A stretch of 64,000 nt of DNA from Candidatus Xianfuyuplasma coldseepsis (lineage in GTDB: Bacteria; Bacillota_I; Bacilli_A; Izemoplasmatales; Izemoplasmataceae). Shown here one piece after another: positions 21,027 through 30,596 of the stretch. The notes under the pieces are model-generated. The model searched no databases. It had not been told where the DNA came from and worked only from the letters and a program-made list of their open reading frames with translations. The stretch spans positions 896,698-960,697 of the forward strand of contig NZ_CP048914.1 of the NCBI RefSeq assembly GCF_014023125.1. The letters are read 5' to 3'. Each line of letters opens with the position of its first letter. The stretch's first letter is position 1. The position numbers were made by a program, and so were the translations under genes.

Positions 21027-23096
21027 ATGTTATTTTTACTGAATAATCCTGTGATTATGATTGTTGGTCTATTCATCTTAGTATTGATGACGTTTTCCGC
21101 TATCAAGATGGGGCGGGAAATCAAATGGAATCGCTTATTAACATCGAAACACCGTGCGATGCGATTACCAGCTTCAACCAATCCCGGATTTAAAACACGG
21201 ATGGGATTACTCGCATCCACAGCCTTAGCACCACTTGTTGTTGTTGCTTTGGTATTAACCACAATGCAAACAACTACCGTAACTCCAACAGGAGAACTCC
21301 ATGATATTCGCAGCGCTAATGACGTCTTAGACATTATGGAAACATTCGAAGCTAGAATGCAATCCTATAATCTCTTTCGAGGATGGATGGAAGACGATAT
21401 AGCCCTAGAGAATTTTGCTCCTACCAATGATGCGTTAGATGGAGCTGAAGGAGACTACACAGATGGTGGCGACGAAGGTAGTGATGATTATTCGGAAACC
21501 AACAACCAAGTTACTGGTGTTGATGAAATGGATAACGTCGTTACCGATGGAAAATACATCTATGTAATGCAAAACAACAAAGTATTCATCTCGTTGGCTT
21601 ATACCCAAGCGGGAGAAGCAAGTGTATTATCCAACTATAAAACGATTGAATACGTTGATGAAGAAACCGAGTGTCCTTCTGGAATGTATGTTACGGGATT
21701 ATATGTTGATGACGACTATCTAGTCGTTGTCGGATCAGAGTATGAATACTATTGTGACAAAGAAGGCGAAGAAGATTTCTTCTATTATGATTATTGGTAC
21801 GGATATAATGATAATGTCAGTGTATACGTATATGATAAAGCTGATGACTTCGCATTGTTAAATGAATATAACGTCAGTGGTAATTTGATTGGAACTCGTA
21901 AAATCGGCGACAATTTAGCCATCATTACGACAACCTACTTACCTTATACCAACGATGAATTTGAGGTTGATAGCTATCTACCTGAATATGCAGTCGATGA
22001 AGAACTAACAACAGCTACCTATCGTGATATTTCGTATGTAGATGGTACCGAACCAAACTCCTTTACGTCCTTCTATATGATTGATCTCGATAATGAAGCG
22101 ATTGATATGGAAGTAGTATTAGGGGATAATGGATACAATCTCTATGTTTCAGAAAATAACATCTATCTAGCTGGAAATATTTATTACTTTGTTCCAATGG
22201 CCGATATTATTGATGTCGAAGATCCTGTATCAGAAACCAAAACAGCCATTACCAAAGTAGAAATTAATGATGCTGATTTAACCGTTACCAACACAGGAAC
22301 CGTACCGGGATACACCTTAAATCAATTCTCGATGGATGAGTACAATGGATATCTCCGTGTCGCCACAACAACTGGTTGGTGGGGAGACAATATCAACAAT
22401 CGTGTCTTTATTCTTGATGAAAACTTAGATGAAGTATCGCGATTAGAAAACCTAGGTGAACCGGGTGAAACCATTAAAAGCGTACGATTTACCGGTGTAT
22501 ATGGCTATGTGGTTACCTTTGAACAAACGGATCCATTCTATGTCTTAGACCTTGCCGATGAAGACAACCCAAGTGTTGTTGGAGAGCTGAAAGTTCCTGG
22601 ATTCTCTAGTTACTTGCAACCCCTTGGAAACGACTATATCCTTGGTATTGGTTTTGGCGATAGCGATGGTGGAACCAACGGATTAAAAATATCAATTTAT
22701 GATATCACCGATAAAACCAATCCTGTAGTCTTCTCCGAAGCAATCTTTGATTATTCCGACTTCGGTTGGGGCTGGAGTTCTGCTACCTATGAACATAAAG
22801 ATCTCCTTGTCGACTTAAACAAAGGAATCATCGCATTACCGTTCTCAACCTACAATTACAATGAAGTAACCGGTTCGACATATAATAGTGGAATACTGGT
22901 CTACAACTTTGATGAAACCGATGGATTAACGTATGATGGATTCATCCGTCATGAACAAGATGCAGAAGAAGATGTATACGTCTACAAGATTAAATTCATC
23001 TCAGACTATTTCTACACTGTTTCTCGTAAATACATCAAAGCATCCCTGATTAGTGAACCAGAAACCATTCTTCATTCGGTTACATTACCCGAATAA
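21027..23096 (+). CDS. Membrane-anchored beta-propeller protein
   Basis: 689 residues. Two N-terminal hydrophobic segments (about 8-24 and 54-74) precede a large extracytoplasmic region. The segment NNQVTGVDEMDNVVTDGKYI is the start of the secreted C-terminal beta-propeller family (Beta_propel, distantly WD40-like). It is acidic and aromatic, with repeated strand-turn-strand blades. Ligand unknown; a surface sensory or adhesive role is inference. AGGAGG 6 nt before ATG 21027. The paired LytTR gene suggests joint regulation. Confidence 0.85.
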   Translation: MLFLLNNPVIMIVGLFILVLMTFSAIKMGREIKWNRLLTSKHRAMRLPASTNPGFKTRMGLLASTALAPLVVVALVLTTMQTTTVTPTGELHDIRSANDVLDIMETFEARMQSYNLFRGWMEDDIALENFAPTNDALDGAEGDYTDGGDEGSDDYSETNNQVTGVDEMDNVVTDGKYIYVMQNNKVFISLAYTQAGEASVLSNYKTIEYVDEETECPSGMYVTGLYVDDDYLVVVGSEYEYYCDKEGEEDFFYYDYWYGYNDNVSVYVYDKADDFALLNEYNVSGNLIGTRKIGDNLAIITTTYLPYTNDEFEVDSYLPEYAVDEELTTATYRDISYVDGTEPNSFTSFYMIDLDNEAIDMEVVLGDNGYNLYVSENNIYLAGNIYYFVPMADIIDVEDPVSETKTAITKVEINDADLTVTNTGTVPGYTLNQFSMDEYNGYLRVATTTGWWGDNINNRVFILDENLDEVSRLENLGEPGETIKSVRFTGVYGYVVTFEQTDPFYVLDLADEDNPSVVGELKVPGFSSYLQPLGNDYILGIGFGDSDGGTNGLKISIYDITDKTNPVVFSEAIFDYSDFGWGWSSATYEHKDLLVDLNKGIIALPFSTYNYNEVTGSTYNSGILVYNFDETDGLTYDGFIRHEQDAEEDVYVYKIKFISDYFYTVSRKYIKASLISEPETILHSVTLPE

Positions 23097-23102
23097 TATA
23101 AT

Positions 23103-23130
23103 AAAGACACTCAGCGAGTGTCTTTTTCTT
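23103..23130. terminator. Shared terminator, propeller gene and malic enzyme
   Basis: AAAGACACTC (23103-23112), loop AGC, GAGTGTCTTT (23116-23125), with T runs both ways between convergent genes. Confidence 0.88.
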
Positions 23131-24298
23131 TTAATGCTTCTTGTTGAACGGCATGCGCTACTTCCTTCACAACGCGTTTATCAAATGGGGATGGTATGAT
23201 GTAATCATCTCGCAGTTCACTGTCATTGATAATCGCTGCAATGGCTTTGGCACTAGCAATTTTCATCTCATCGGTAATGTTCTTTGCTCTTGCATCGAGT
23301 GCCCCACGGAATAATCCTGGAAAAGCAAGAACATTATTAATCTGATTGGGATAATCACTGCGACCCGTACCAATGATTTTTGCTCCGGCCGCTTTTGCAT
23401 CTTCATAGGTGATTTCTGGATCAGGATTGGCCATGGCGAAGATAAATGGATTGGGATTCATCGTTTGAATCATCTCTTTTGTCAAGATGTTTTTAACACT
23501 GACACCGATAAACACATCTTTATCCTTGATTAATTCAGCTAGAGAATCCTCTTTTAAATGGTCTGGGGATAACAGAATATCATGTTCGAGTAAGTCTTGG
23601 TCTAAGAAACTGTAGTCATTATACTTACGGTCTAATAACACCCCTTGTTTATTAAATCCATACAACTCGGTAATTCCTACTTTATGAAGTAAACGAGCGA
23701 TACTACTACCCGCGGCACCTGTACCACATATAACAATTTTTAAATCTTCTAGACGCTTATCTGTTAAACGACAAGCATTGATTAATGCTGCTAGTGTTAC
23801 AATGGCGGTCCCATGTTGGTCATCATGAAATACCGGTATATCCAATTCTTCTTTTAATCGTCGTTCGATATAGACACATTTAGGAGCATTGATATCTTCT
23901 AGGTTAATTCCCCCAAAGCCAGGACTAATATGTTTAATCGCTTGAACAATTTCGTCCGGATCTTGGGTATCGAGCATTATCGGAAAGGCATCAACATTTG
24001 CAAACTCTTTAAATAGTAGTGCTTTTCCTTCCATAACGGGAAGACCGGCATATGGACCGATATTACCAAGTCCGAGAACGGCACTGCCGTCACTCACAAC
24101 GGCTACCATATTGCCTTTAGTAGTATAGTCATATATTGTATTAGGGTCCTCTTGAATCGCTTTGCATGGCTCTGCGACGCCCGGGGAATACGCCAAACTT
24201 AAGTCATCATTAGTATGGACGGATACCTTTGAAACAACGGATATCTTCCCTTTACGTTCTTTATGTAATTGAAGGCTTCGTTCTTTTAAATTGTCCAT
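23111..24298 (-). CDS. NAD(P)-dependent malic enzyme
   Basis: 395 residues from ATG 24298. It decarboxylates malate to pyruvate. Conserved stretches are [11 protein letters not shown], the catalytic region [15 protein letters not shown] and the dinucleotide loop [15 protein letters not shown], then [10 protein letters not shown] longer frame reaching 24346 overlaps fumarase beta and is rejected because GAGGT lies 7 nt before ATG 24298. With the two fumarase genes upstream it forms a fumarate-malate-pyruvate module on one transcript. Confidence 0.95.
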   Translation of the reverse strand: MDNLKERSLQLHKERKGKISVVSKVSVHTNDDLSLAYSPGVAEPCKAIQEDPNTIYDYTTKGNMVAVVSDGSAVLGLGNIGPYAGLPVMEGKALLFKEFANVDAFPIMLDTQDPDEIVQAIKHISPGFGGINLEDINAPKCVYIERRLKEELDIPVFHDDQHGTAIVTLAALINACRLTDKRLEDLKIVICGTGAAGSSIARLLHKVGITELYGFNKQGVLLDRKYNDYSFLDQDLLEHDILLSPDHLKEDSLAELIKDKDVFIGVSVKNILTKEMIQTMNPNPFIFAMANPDPEITYEDAKAAGAKIIGTGRSDYPNQINNVLAFPGLFRGALDARAKNITDEMKIASAKAIAAIINDSELRDDYIIPSPFDKRVVKEVAHAVQQEALKEKDTR

Positions 24299-24302
24299 AG
24301 GG

Positions 24303-24815
24303 TTACCTCTGAAAGATGTTTCCACCATGAATGTCATAAGCAACAAAACATGGGAAATCTTTCACTGTAAGCTCTCGGATGGCTTCCGCACCCAAGTCTT
24401 CATACATGATTGTTTTGCTGGATAGTACAGTACTTGCGAGTAGCGCTCCAGCACCACCGGTAGCTATTAAATAGACGGACTTATACTTCATCATTTCTTG
24501 GCGAAAGGCTTCGCTTCTGTCTCCTTTACCAATCATTAATTTTAAACCTTGTTGCATTAAATTGGATGTAATATTATCCATGCGATAACTGGATGTGGGT
24601 CCACTAGAACCAATGGGATTCCCACCTCGTGCTGGGGTGGGACCGACATAAAATATGACGCTACCGTCGATATCAAAGGCGGGACGTTCTTCTGTAAGAA
24701 GGCGAATATGAGCTTGATCACGAGCGGTGTATATCGTACCTGATATCAGTACTTTCTCCCCTGCATAAAGACGTTCTACGTCGTCGTTGGTTATTGGTGT
24801 TGTCATACGGATCAT
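24303..24815 (-). CDS. fumB: Class I fumarase, beta subunit
   Basis: 170 residues. The protein matches the C-terminal half of class I (Fe-S) fumarases: KVLISGTIYTARDQAH, YVGPTPARGGNPIGSSGPTS and the late FPCFVAYDIHGGNIF. It catalyses fumarate hydration together with the alpha subunit. ATG 24815 has GGAGGTGA 5 nt upstream and overlaps the alpha stop as ATGA, so the subunits are co-translated. L-tartrate dehydratase beta is the alternative; the neighbouring malic enzyme favours fumarase. Confidence 0.88.
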   Translation of the reverse strand: MIRMTTPITNDDVERLYAGEKVLISGTIYTARDQAHIRLLTEERPAFDIDGSVIFYVGPTPARGGNPIGSSGPTSSYRMDNITSNLMQQGLKLMIGKGDRSEAFRQEMMKYKSVYLIATGGAGALLASTVLSSKTIMYEDLGAEAIRELTVKDFPCFVAYDIHGGNIFQR

Positions 24816-25651
24816 AGGATCACCTCCGTATGGCGTGCGGAGTGACATTGGATGTTGATTGCCACAGGTAAACTGGCAATATGCATGGGGTAGGTATTGA
24901 TTTTAACGGCTAAACAAGTGGTTTCTCCACCAACACCCATAGGACCAACCCCGAGTTTATTTATCTCTTCGTAAAGTTCATTCTCCAATGATGCGATGAT
25001 TGGATCATCATGGTGATCATCCAAGGGTCTAAGAATCGCCTCTTTGGCTAGTAATGCACTTTTCTCTAAATTCCCTCCAAGCCCTAAACCGACGATGATT
25101 GGAGGACAAGGTTTTCCTCCAGCATGAAAAATCGTATCTAACACAAGTTTTTTAACACCTTCGATCCCTTCGGCAGGAGTTAACATTTTAACCAAACTCA
25201 TGTTTTCACTACCGCCACCTTTGGCAGCGATTTTAAGTTTTAATGAAGAACCCGCTACCACTCTTGTATGAATTATAGCGGGAGTGTTATCTTGTGTATT
25301 TTCACGATTGAACGGGTGGTTCACAATACTTTTGCGTAAATAGCCCTCTTGATACCCTTGGCGAACACCCTCATTGATGGAAGCTTCTAGGTCGTGTTCA
25401 AGATATATATCACGGCCAAGTTCCGCAAATACAACGACAACACCAGTATCTTGACAAAGAGGGAATTCACCTTTTCCAGCAATCTCTTGATTCGCTAGTA
25501 TATCGTCTAGAATGGCACTCGCTGTTTGATTGGTTTCGTGCTCTTTCGCTTTTTGAATTCTTGCTACAAGGGAATTATCAAGATTATAGTTAATCTTGAT
25601 AACAGCTTCTTTTACAGCTTTTGTGATGATATCACCAGATATTTTACGCAT
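24812..25651 (-). CDS. fumA: Class I fumarase, alpha subunit
   Basis: 279 residues, the catalytic Fe-S half. The three cluster cysteines are expected in PLCQDTGVV, in the GKPCPPIIVG segment and in GGETTCLAVKI; all three are present. KGGGSENMS is a conserved substrate loop. AAGGTG lies 6 nt before ATG 25651. First gene of the fumarase-malic enzyme unit, with TATAAT on the minus strand about 25 bases above. Confidence 0.9.
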   Translation of the reverse strand: MRKISGDIITKAVKEAVIKINYNLDNSLVARIQKAKEHETNQTASAILDDILANQEIAGKGEFPLCQDTGVVVVFAELGRDIYLEHDLEASINEGVRQGYQEGYLRKSIVNHPFNRENTQDNTPAIIHTRVVAGSSLKLKIAAKGGGSENMSLVKMLTPAEGIEGVKKLVLDTIFHAGGKPCPPIIVGLGLGGNLEKSALLAKEAILRPLDDHHDDPIIASLENELYEEINKLGVGPMGVGGETTCLAVKINTYPMHIASLPVAINIQCHSARHTEVIL

Positions 25652-25752
25652 TGTATACACCTTCTTTTTTCACTCTCATTATACCACAAACAACAAAAGG
25701 AATGGGTTTAAAATCCACTATTTTAATGGGGATAAAATAATCGATATTTTAC

Positions 25753-25781
25753 TTGCCTTTATAAACGTAGTTTGTTATAAT
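25753..25781 (+). promoter_or_regulatory. rpmE promoter
   Basis: TTGCCT (25753-25758), 17-bp spacer, TATAAT (25776-25781). Confidence 0.75.
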
Positions 25782-25839
25782 TTACTAGCAAATACACTTA
25801 CTATGGTAACCTAAGCCATGGCGGAAGGAGTAGACGGAC

Positions 25840-26055
25840 ATGAAAAAAGGCATTCATCCTGATTACAAAAAAGCAACCATTACATGTACTACTTGCGGAA
25901 ATACATTTGAGAGCGGAAGCATCAAAGAAGAAATCCGTGTAGATACCTGTTCTAATTGTCACCCATTCTATACAGGTGAACAAAAATTTGGTAAAGCTGC
26001 AGGACGAGTCGAACGTTTCAACAAACGTTACGGTCGTAAAACAGAAGAAAATTAA
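25840..26055 (+). CDS. rpmE: Ribosomal protein bL31, zinc type
   Basis: 71 residues. [20 protein letters not shown] and [16 protein letters not shown] hold the paired cysteines of the zinc-containing (type A) bL31. It bridges the 30S and 50S subunits. GGAAGGAG precedes ATG 25840. Presence of the Cys form fits the zinc-binding lipoprotein at 12.8 kb; no Cys-free paralogue is seen in the window. Confidence 0.97.
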   Translation: MKKGIHPDYKKATITCTTCGNTFESGSIKEEIRVDTCSNCHPFYTGEQKFGKAAGRVERFNKRYGRKTEEN

Positions 26056-26061
26056 TAAATT

Positions 26062-26084
26062 GGCTACTACGGTAGCCTTTTTTA
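26062..26084 (+). terminator. Terminator of rpmE
   Basis: GGCTAC (26062-26067), loop TACG, GTAGCC (26072-26077), T6. Confidence 0.88.
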
Positions 26085-26139
26085 TTTATTCTAATTTATA
26101 TAAAACAATAATAATATATCGATAAACGATAAAAAACTG

Positions 26140-26168
26140 TTGACAAACATAAAACAGTAGTGTATTCT
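26140..26168 (+). promoter_or_regulatory. Promoter of DUF2975/XRE pair
   Basis: Consensus TTGACA (26140-26145), 17-bp spacer, TATTCT (26163-26168). Confidence 0.75.
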
Positions 26169-26193
26169 ATAGTTGTTAAGGAGGTTGATTATA

Positions 26194-26796
26194 ATGAATA
26201 AAACAATCAACAAAAAACGGTTTGATAACATTATGAAAGGAACCCATGTATTTCTTTCTTGGAGTGTACGAGCACTATATGTTCTTATGGGGTTTGTATT
26301 GATCGGATTTTTAGTGGCACTATTTATACCAAAGGACTTGATGAACTTTGACTTGGATAATATTGAACACATAAACATTCAATTGTCCAATGTACTATAT
26401 CAAATAGATGAATCCTTATTTACGGGAATTATTAATGTTAAGTGGACATTGGTATTACTAGGATTTATGGCTCTAGCCAATCTTGCATTCTTACAGTTTG
26501 TCATGATTTATATCCGCAATATATTGCGGGATACGATCGATCAAAATCCATTCTCGGATAATAATGTAAATCGACTAAAATATATTGGATATGGCTATTT
26601 GATCGCATCTGTTGTTTTACCCTACATCAATAACTTATTTTTCTGGCAATTAATTCATCAACTCGACTTATTCGAAGCAACCATCAACTTCAGTATTCAT
26701 TTCCAATCCGTCTTCATGGGTGTCATTATCTTGATCTTAGCAAACATTTTTGATTATGGTTCCTATCTTCAAGAAGACCATGATATGACGGTGTAA
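26194..26796 (+). CDS. DUF2975 family membrane protein
   Basis: 200 residues with four hydrophobic segments (about 23-46, 90-110, 136-157, 172-192). The cytoplasmic link RNILRDTIDQNPFSDNNVNR followed by LKYIGYGYL is the recognisable DUF2975 pattern. The family is usually encoded just upstream of a small XRE regulator, as here (Bacillus yoaS-yozG). Its function is unknown. AAGGAGGT is at 26178-26185. Confidence 0.85.
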   Translation: MNKTINKKRFDNIMKGTHVFLSWSVRALYVLMGFVLIGFLVALFIPKDLMNFDLDNIEHINIQLSNVLYQIDESLFTGIINVKWTLVLLGFMALANLAFLQFVMIYIRNILRDTIDQNPFSDNNVNRLKYIGYGYLIASVVLPYINNLFFWQLIHQLDLFEATINFSIHFQSVFMGVIILILANIFDYGSYLQEDHDMTV

Positions 26797-26798
26797 CA

Positions 26799-27020
26799 AT
26801 GCCGATAATTACTCGTTTAGATCGTGTTCTTGCCGATCGTAAAATGCAGCTAAGTGAATTATCGGAGCAAGTTGGGGTTAGCATCGCCAATTTATCCAAC
26901 CTAAAAACTGGAAAAGTGCGTGCCATCCGCTTCTCAACGTTAGAAAAAATATGTGAAGTATTAGAGTGTCAACCCGGGGACATCCTCGAATATCAAACCG
27001 AAAAAGAAAACCCAGAATAA
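26799..27020 (+). CDS. Small XRE/Cro-type regulator (YozG-like)
   Basis: 73 residues, almost entirely one helix-turn-helix domain: MPIITRLDRVLADRKMQLSE, then QVGVSIANLSNLKTGKVRAI and LEKICEVLECQPGDILEY. It begins 2 bases after the DUF2975 stop. Autoregulation of the pair is likely but is inference. Confidence 0.92.
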   Translation: MPIITRLDRVLADRKMQLSELSEQVGVSIANLSNLKTGKVRAIRFSTLEKICEVLECQPGDILEYQTEKENPE

Positions 27021-27032
27021 TCTGGGTTTTTA
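27007..27032. terminator. Shared terminator, XRE gene and hydA
   Basis: AAAACCCAGA (27007-27016), loop ATAA, TCTGGGTTTT (27021-27030); it lies between convergent genes. Confidence 0.85.
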
Positions 27033-27034
27033 TG

Positions 27035-28783
27035 TTATTTATAGAACTTTCGTTCTTGATACGTTGTATGAAGCAATGTTTTTGCTTTCGTTGAACCTGG
27101 TTTTGTCAAATAGTTATCGTAAATGGCTTTGACGTTATCTGCGAGTCCAACCTCACGTGTTTCTTTGGAATGTTCTAAGTTATGTAACGCTTCAAGCCGA
27201 AGGCCAACAATATCGATATTGTCTTGAACAACAGCTGGTTGAATTGGTTGTCCACCACCGGCAACACAACCATCGCTACAAGCCATAAATTCAACATAGT
27301 GATATGTTTTCTTTGTTTTCTTAATGTGTTGGAAGAAGTCTTGAATGTTCATTCCACCATGAACCACAGCAATATTGATATCCATTCCTGAAGCACGATA
27401 AGTCGCTTCTTTAATATCCTTCATTCCCCGTGCGGCCTTAAATTCGATGGCTGCAGGTTTCTCTTCTAATAAATGAGAAACCGTATGTAATGTTGATTCA
27501 ATTAATCCAGCTTCAAGGTGGGGTTGTAATGGTGTTTTGGTTAACTCAGCAAGTGTACCATATGGTTCACCATCAGATAGTGACATAAAGCGGATTCCTT
27601 TTCGTTTTAACAAACGAGCATATTCTCTTGTCGTTAAGACGTAATCTACATCCTTAACACCTTGATATTTCATTTGCTCACGATCCGCTTCGTGTTTCTT
27701 CGCAATACATGGCATGATCGTAACATACACAATATTTTCTTTATGATAGCCTAGTTTCTCAGCATAGTAATGTTTTACTAACGATCCGGATACTTGTTGT
27801 GGTGATTTCGCGCTGGATAAATGTGGTAAGTACTCTGATTCGTATTGCTCAATGTAATTAATCCAACCCGGAGAGCACGATGTAAACATTGGAAGTGGTC
27901 CATCATTTTTCAGGCGATGAATGAACTCGGTAGCTTCTTCAACAACAGAAAAATCGGTTGCGAACGTTAAGTCCATTACTTCATCAAACCCGACTTTTTG
28001 CAAGGATGTGTATAATTTACCTTCTACATTTGTACCAATCTCGGCACCAAACTCTTCACCTAGTGTAACGGTAACAGAAGGAGCCACACTAACAACGACT
28101 TTTTTGTTTTTGTCGCGCAGTGCATCTAAGACAAAATCAATGTGGGATTTTTCTTTGATAGCGGCAACAGGACACGCTTGAATACAAGCACCACAGTAAA
28201 TACAACCACTATCTTCCATACCGTGGAAGTTCGCTGGTCCAATGTAGGTATCTTGTCCACGTTCGTTGAATGCCAAGATTCCTAAACCAGTCGCTTTTTC
28301 ACAAGCGTTGACACAACGACCACATAGAATACATTTTCCACTATCGAGAACAATCGCACTAGATGTATCATTGATTAATCGTTCTTTACGATCGAAAAAT
28401 AGATTCTCACCAAACACATTGTCGACATTGAAACGACGCATTAAATCAAGCAATTCACAACTGTTTTCGCGTTCACAAGCCCAACATTCGAAGATGTGGT
28501 TTGCGGCGAGAAGTTGCAAATTGGCAACGATACTATCGTGAATTTCTTGGGTGTTGGTTTCTACTTCCATACCATCGTCAACAGCTAAGGTACAGGAGTT
28601 CTTCAGTCCGCGCATGTTTTTGACGTCAACGACGCATAAACGACAAGCGGAGGTTTCATTAATATCTTTTAGGAAACATAAGCGTGGTACTTCGATGCCC
28701 AAATCTTCTGCAGCACGCATAACGGTATAGTCTTTAGGAACGGTAATCTGTTGTCCATTGATTGTAATTGTAACTTTGTCCAT
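27035..28783 (-). CDS. hydA: [FeFe] hydrogenase catalytic subunit (HydA)
   Basis: 582 residues. An N-terminal [2Fe-2S] ferredoxin domain (Cys in RLCFLKD, ACRLC, KNSC) is followed by the His-ligated [4Fe-4S] motif HIFECWACERENSC and two [4Fe-4S] sets (CILCGRCVNACEKA, CIYCGACIQACPVA). The H-cluster domain has motif 1 FTSCSPGW, motif 2 MPCIAKKHEADR (Cys359) and motif 3 FMACSDGCVAGGG (Cys502, Cys506), then the small-subunit-like C-terminus. Motif 1 reads TSCSP instead of TSCCP, with Ser304 at a cubane ligand site. HydB and HydC make it a trimeric NAD(P)-linked, possibly electron-bifurcating, enzyme. Last gene of the operon. Confidence 0.95.
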   Translation of the reverse strand: MDKVTITINGQQITVPKDYTVMRAAEDLGIEVPRLCFLKDINETSACRLCVVDVKNMRGLKNSCTLAVDDGMEVETNTQEIHDSIVANLQLLAANHIFECWACERENSCELLDLMRRFNVDNVFGENLFFDRKERLINDTSSAIVLDSGKCILCGRCVNACEKATGLGILAFNERGQDTYIGPANFHGMEDSGCIYCGACIQACPVAAIKEKSHIDFVLDALRDKNKKVVVSVAPSVTVTLGEEFGAEIGTNVEGKLYTSLQKVGFDEVMDLTFATDFSVVEEATEFIHRLKNDGPLPMFTSCSPGWINYIEQYESEYLPHLSSAKSPQQVSGSLVKHYYAEKLGYHKENIVYVTIMPCIAKKHEADREQMKYQGVKDVDYVLTTREYARLLKRKGIRFMSLSDGEPYGTLAELTKTPLQPHLEAGLIESTLHTVSHLLEEKPAAIEFKAARGMKDIKEATYRASGMDINIAVVHGGMNIQDFFQHIKKTKKTYHYVEFMACSDGCVAGGGQPIQPAVVQDNIDIVGLRLEALHNLEHSKETREVGLADNVKAIYDNYLTKPGSTKAKTLLHTTYQERKFYK

Positions 28784-28794
28784 TCATATACCTC

Positions 28795-30585
28795 CTATAC
28801 ACTAATGATGGCGTCAACAGGGCAAATGTTTTTACAAATACCACATTTAATACATGCTGACGTATCAATTTCGTGCAGTTGTTTGATTGAACCAGAAATA
28901 CAATCAACTGGGCAGTTGGTTGCACACTTCGTACATCCGATACAATCTTTTGTTATTTCTAGATGGATGAGTGGTTTACAGACTCCACCCGGACATCTTT
29001 TATCGACAACGTGGGCTTCAAATTCTTCACGGAAGTGCTCCAACATTGATAAAATGGGGTTCGGAGCGGCTTGGCCAAGTCCACATAAAGATGAGCTCTT
29101 AACCATTTTTGCTAGTTTTTCCAATCGATCAATGTCTTCCAAGGTTCCTTCACCTGAAGAAATGATTTCCAACATTTCATACATTTTTTTGGTACCTTCA
29201 CGACAGGGGGTACACTTACCACAGGATTCATCAACGGTAAACTCCAAGTAGAAACGGCAGATGTCGACCATACAGTTGTCTTCATCAATAACAACCATTC
29301 CTCCGGATCCCATCATCGAACCGGCTTCAACAAGCGTTTCGTACTCAATCGGCATATCGAGTAACGATTCTGGAATTGCTCCACCAGAAGGTCCACCTGT
29401 TTGTACGGCTTTCAGCTGTTTGTTCTGTGGAATTCCGCCACCAATTTCATAGATTACCTCGCGTAAAGTTGTTCCCATTGGTACTTCAACAAGTCCAGCG
29501 TTTTTGATGTTTCCACCCAAACTAAAGACTTTGGTACCTTTGGATTTTTCCGTACCGATTTTTGCAAATTCTTTTGCACCAATGTAAAGAATAGCTGATA
29601 CATTGGCTAGAGTTTCCACATTGTTGATAATGGTAGGTTTTCCCCATAATCCTTTTGCAGCTGGGAAGGGAGGTTTGTTACGAGACATACCTCGTCCACC
29701 CTCAATCGAAGCGATTAATGCAGTCTCTTCACCACAAACAAAAGCCCCGGCACCAAGTCGGATTTCGATATCAAAATCAAATCCACTACCAAAAATATTT
29801 TTACCAAGCAAACCAAGTTCTTTTGCTTGAGAAATTGCGATTTTTAATTTTTCAATGGCTGTCGGGTATTCTATACGAACATAGATATATCCTTTGTCCG
29901 CACCAATAGCATATCCGGCAATCATTAAACCTTCTAATACCGCATGTGGATCCCCTTCTAATAACGCGCGGTCCATAAAGGCACCGGGGTCTCCCTCATC
30001 GGCATTACAGATGACAAATTTTTGATCGCTTTCATTCTGATAAGCGAATTTCCATTTCAATCCTGTGGGGAATCCTCCTCCACCACGTCCGCGCAATCCG
30101 GATGCTTGCATTTCTTCAATGACTTCAAGTGGTGTCATTTCAAGTAATGCTTTACCAAGACCACGGTATCCATCACGAGCAATGTACTCTTCGATGTCAT
30201 CGGGATTGATTAACCCACAGTTACGTAAGGCAACACGGGTTTGTTTGGAATAGAACTTAATTTCATCAAAGGCTTTGATTTCTTTTTCGTCCGTCATCGC
30301 TTCATCAAAAACGAGTTTTTCAACAATACGACCTTTGTATAAATGCTCTTCACATATTGTTTTAATATCTTTGTTCTTAACAAGGGCGTAAAATACACCT
30401 TCAGGATAGATGATGACAAATGGTCCTTGTTCACAAAGACCGACACAACCGGTATTTACCAGTTTAATCTCATCACGTATTCCCAGTCTTGTTAAGTGTT
30501 CTTCGAATTCGCTTCGTAAGGATTTTGCGCCCCTACTAACGCACATCGAACCACTACATATCAGGACATGAGCTCTCTCAATCAT
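28795..30585 (-). CDS. hydB: NADH-linked hydrogenase subunit, NuoF-like (HydB)
   Basis: 596 residues. The N-terminal thioredoxin-like [2Fe-2S] domain has CSGSMC and NTGCVGLCEQ. The central NuoF module has the FMN/NAD glycine loop RGRGGGGFPTGLKWKF and GAGAFVCGEETALI. The [4Fe-4S] site is ESCGKCTPCREG with SSLCGLG. The C-terminal two-cluster ferredoxin has CIGCTKCATNCP and CIKCGICKNICP. It oxidises or reduces NAD(H) and passes electrons to HydA. The gene ends 12 bases before hydA. Confidence 0.95.
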   Translation of the reverse strand: MIERAHVLICSGSMCVSRGAKSLRSEFEEHLTRLGIRDEIKLVNTGCVGLCEQGPFVIIYPEGVFYALVKNKDIKTICEEHLYKGRIVEKLVFDEAMTDEKEIKAFDEIKFYSKQTRVALRNCGLINPDDIEEYIARDGYRGLGKALLEMTPLEVIEEMQASGLRGRGGGGFPTGLKWKFAYQNESDQKFVICNADEGDPGAFMDRALLEGDPHAVLEGLMIAGYAIGADKGYIYVRIEYPTAIEKLKIAISQAKELGLLGKNIFGSGFDFDIEIRLGAGAFVCGEETALIASIEGGRGMSRNKPPFPAAKGLWGKPTIINNVETLANVSAILYIGAKEFAKIGTEKSKGTKVFSLGGNIKNAGLVEVPMGTTLREVIYEIGGGIPQNKQLKAVQTGGPSGGAIPESLLDMPIEYETLVEAGSMMGSGGMVVIDEDNCMVDICRFYLEFTVDESCGKCTPCREGTKKMYEMLEIISSGEGTLEDIDRLEKLAKMVKSSSLCGLGQAAPNPILSMLEHFREEFEAHVVDKRCPGGVCKPLIHLEITKDCIGCTKCATNCPVDCISGSIKQLHEIDTSACIKCGICKNICPVDAIISV

Positions 30586-30596
30586 GTTGTCACCAC

